In this document: positions 63,401 through 64,000 of the stretch, piece after piece
How the letters are laid out: the number at the start of each line of letters is the position of its first letter
How positions within the stretch are numbered: the stretch's first letter is position 1
Assembly: GCF_003984645.1 (NCBI RefSeq)
Contig: NZ_RWKI01000001.1
Coordinates: 310,001 to 374,000 of the forward strand
Reading direction: 5' to 3'
DNA from: Variovorax sp. MHTC-1
Lineage (GTDB): Bacteria > Pseudomonadota > Gammaproteobacteria > Burkholderiales > Burkholderiaceae_C
Length of the DNA: 64,000 bases
The notes under the pieces: generated by a model
Told to the model about the DNA's origin: nothing
Seen by the model: the letters and a program-made list of their open reading frames with translations, nothing else
The model's database searches: none
Position numbers and translations under genes: made by a program

Positions 63401-63468
63401 GAGCGCGGCTCCGGACTGGCAAATAGGCGCGAAGTGTACGGAATTCAGATGAAGGAACTGGTCGGCTT

Positions 63469-63497
63469 TTGACTCAGAATGTCGTGCCTTCAATAAA
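63469..63497 (+). promoter_or_regulatory. Candidate sigma70 promoter for the nfeD gene
   Basis: TTGACT (63469-63474) and AATAAA (63492-63497) are 17 bases apart, upstream of the nfeD start, with AGAGAGGAG as ribosome site between. The -35 matches five of six consensus positions and the -10 four of six. Confidence 0.5.
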
Positions 63498-63510
63498 GAG
63501 AGGAGTCGTC

Positions 63511-63936
63511 ATGGCGAGTTCCACCGTCTGGTGGTTGATTGCGGGAGGGGCCATCGTGCTGGAGCTGCTCTCCGGCACGGTCTACCTTCTGCTGCTGAGC
63601 GCGGGCTTCGCCGCGGCGGCAATTGCGGCCCATGCGGGCGCCAGCCTGACCACCCAGTTGGTGGTCGCGGCGGTGGTCGGGGTGGGCGCCGTGCTCACCT
63701 GGCACATCATCCGCCGTCGGCGGCCGCCCGCGCCGTCGACCGGCGCCAACCGCGACGTCAACCTGGATATCGGCGAGAGCGTCTACGTCGACGCCTGGAA
63801 TCCCGACGGCACCGCCATCGTGCGCTACCGCGGCGCGCAATGGACCGTGGTGCCCCGAGCCGGCATCACGCCCTCGATCGGCGAGCACCGCGTGGCCGAG
63901 GTGGTCGGCAGCCGCCTGGTCGTCGACAAGATCTGA
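63511..63936 (+). CDS. NfeD family membrane protein
   Basis: A 141-residue protein with hydrophobic helices in the first 80 residues (WWLIAGGAIVLELLSGTVYL, TTQLVVAAVVGVGAVLTWHI) and a C-terminal OB-fold domain (VYVDAWNPDGTAIVRYRGAQ, WTVVPRAG). This is the short NfeD1b form, which partners SPFH proteins of the stomatin/QmcA group in membrane microdomain or quality control. AGGAG lies 5 bases before the ATG. The SPFH gene begins 32 bases downstream, the standard arrangement. Confidence 0.9.
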   Translation: MASSTVWWLIAGGAIVLELLSGTVYLLLLSAGFAAAAIAAHAGASLTTQLVVAAVVGVGAVLTWHIIRRRRPPAPSTGANRDVNLDIGESVYVDAWNPDGTAIVRYRGAQWTVVPRAGITPSIGEHRVAEVVGSRLVVDKI

Positions 63937-63968
63937 CAAGCAACAAGAACCCCCAAAAGGAAGCATTC

Positions 63969-64000
63969 ATGGATCTCGCAATTCCCGTCGTCATCCTGGT
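63969..64000 (+). CDS. Start of an SPFH/band 7 (stomatin, QmcA-like) gene, cut by window end
   Basis: Only ten codons are visible (MDLAIPVVIL), a hydrophobic start as in QmcA-type membrane anchors. AAGGAAG precedes the ATG by about 6 bases. The identification rests mainly on position after nfeD; the frame runs off the window. Confidence 0.6.
   Translation, partial: MDLAIPVVIL

Noticed and set aside
61175..63472. Open frame of 765 codons on the plus strand opposite the decarboxylase gene
   Set aside because: It mirrors the minus-strand gene codon by codon, has His/Asp/Val/Ala-rich nonsense composition and no family motif. Such long antisense frames are expected at this GC content.

Overview
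The window is a GC-rich chromosomal segment of a betaproteobacterium. The family is most likely Comamonadaceae, and the genus Variovorax-like. This is inferred from gene content (Urt/Fmd amide uptake operon, RegBA-type regulators, YejABEF, RatA-RnfH-SmpB cluster), from the protein style, and from short dispersed palindromic repeats of the sort common in that family. No rRNA, tRNA, CRISPR array, prophage or full-length insertion sequence was seen. The genes are densely packed, with many 4-base stop/start overlaps.

Layout. 1-987: 3' end of a GH3 beta-glucosidase. 994-7851 (minus): seven-gene operon urtABCDE-fmdA-fmdB for uptake of urea or short-chain amides and formamide hydrolysis. 8054-12353 (plus, divergent): a large NCS1-permease/histidine-kinase/receiver fusion and a LuxR-type response regulator, probably the sensor pair for that operon. 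12391-18107: DUF72 protein, a TetR regulator divergent from two tandem paralogous saccharopine-dehydrogenase-like genes, an alpha/beta hydrolase fused to a LuxR helix-turn-helix, and a TPR protein. 18131-20061 (minus): 2H phosphoesterase and MHS-type transporter. 20234-26957 (plus): cytochrome bo3 quinol oxidase cyoABCD, a SURF1 assembly factor and a RegB/RegA redox two-component pair. 27037-32862: a cyclic-di-GMP cluster made of an EAL protein, a GspE/PilB-type ATPase with MshEN motifs and a multi-PAS diguanylate cyclase. 33079-34341: lipoprotein of unknown function. 34652-37746 (minus): guaB-guaA. 37896-39864: DUF4124 protein, rnfH-ratA and divergent smpB. 39878-42644: acyltransferase, ECF sigma/anti-sigma pair, and two small envelope proteins. 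42716-52038 (minus): EamA transporter, then typA, truB, rbfA, infB, nusA, rimP, preceded by a promoter and a leader terminator. 52199-53404: YbfB-type MFS protein. 53425-59262 (minus): yejABEF oligopeptide importer. 59300-64000: fabI, an exported LigE-type DNA ligase, an acid-type Lys/Orn/Arg decarboxylase, NfeD and the start of an SPFH gene.

The most unusual signal is a pair of non-coding elements of 271 and 272 bp (16119-16389 and 56155-56426). They share CTAG-flanked GGYCTGTT ends, the same multi-stem architecture and the same unpaired motifs, while most stem sequences differ between copies yet still pair. Both sit exactly on the TAG stop codon of the upstream gene, and the second also supplies the start region of yejE. 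Other items worth checking are the NCS1-permease sensor kinase, the local cyclic-di-GMP circuit, the rimP leader attenuator, a nearly leaderless ECF sigma promoter, and three families of palindromic repeats, one of which has become coding sequence in yejF.
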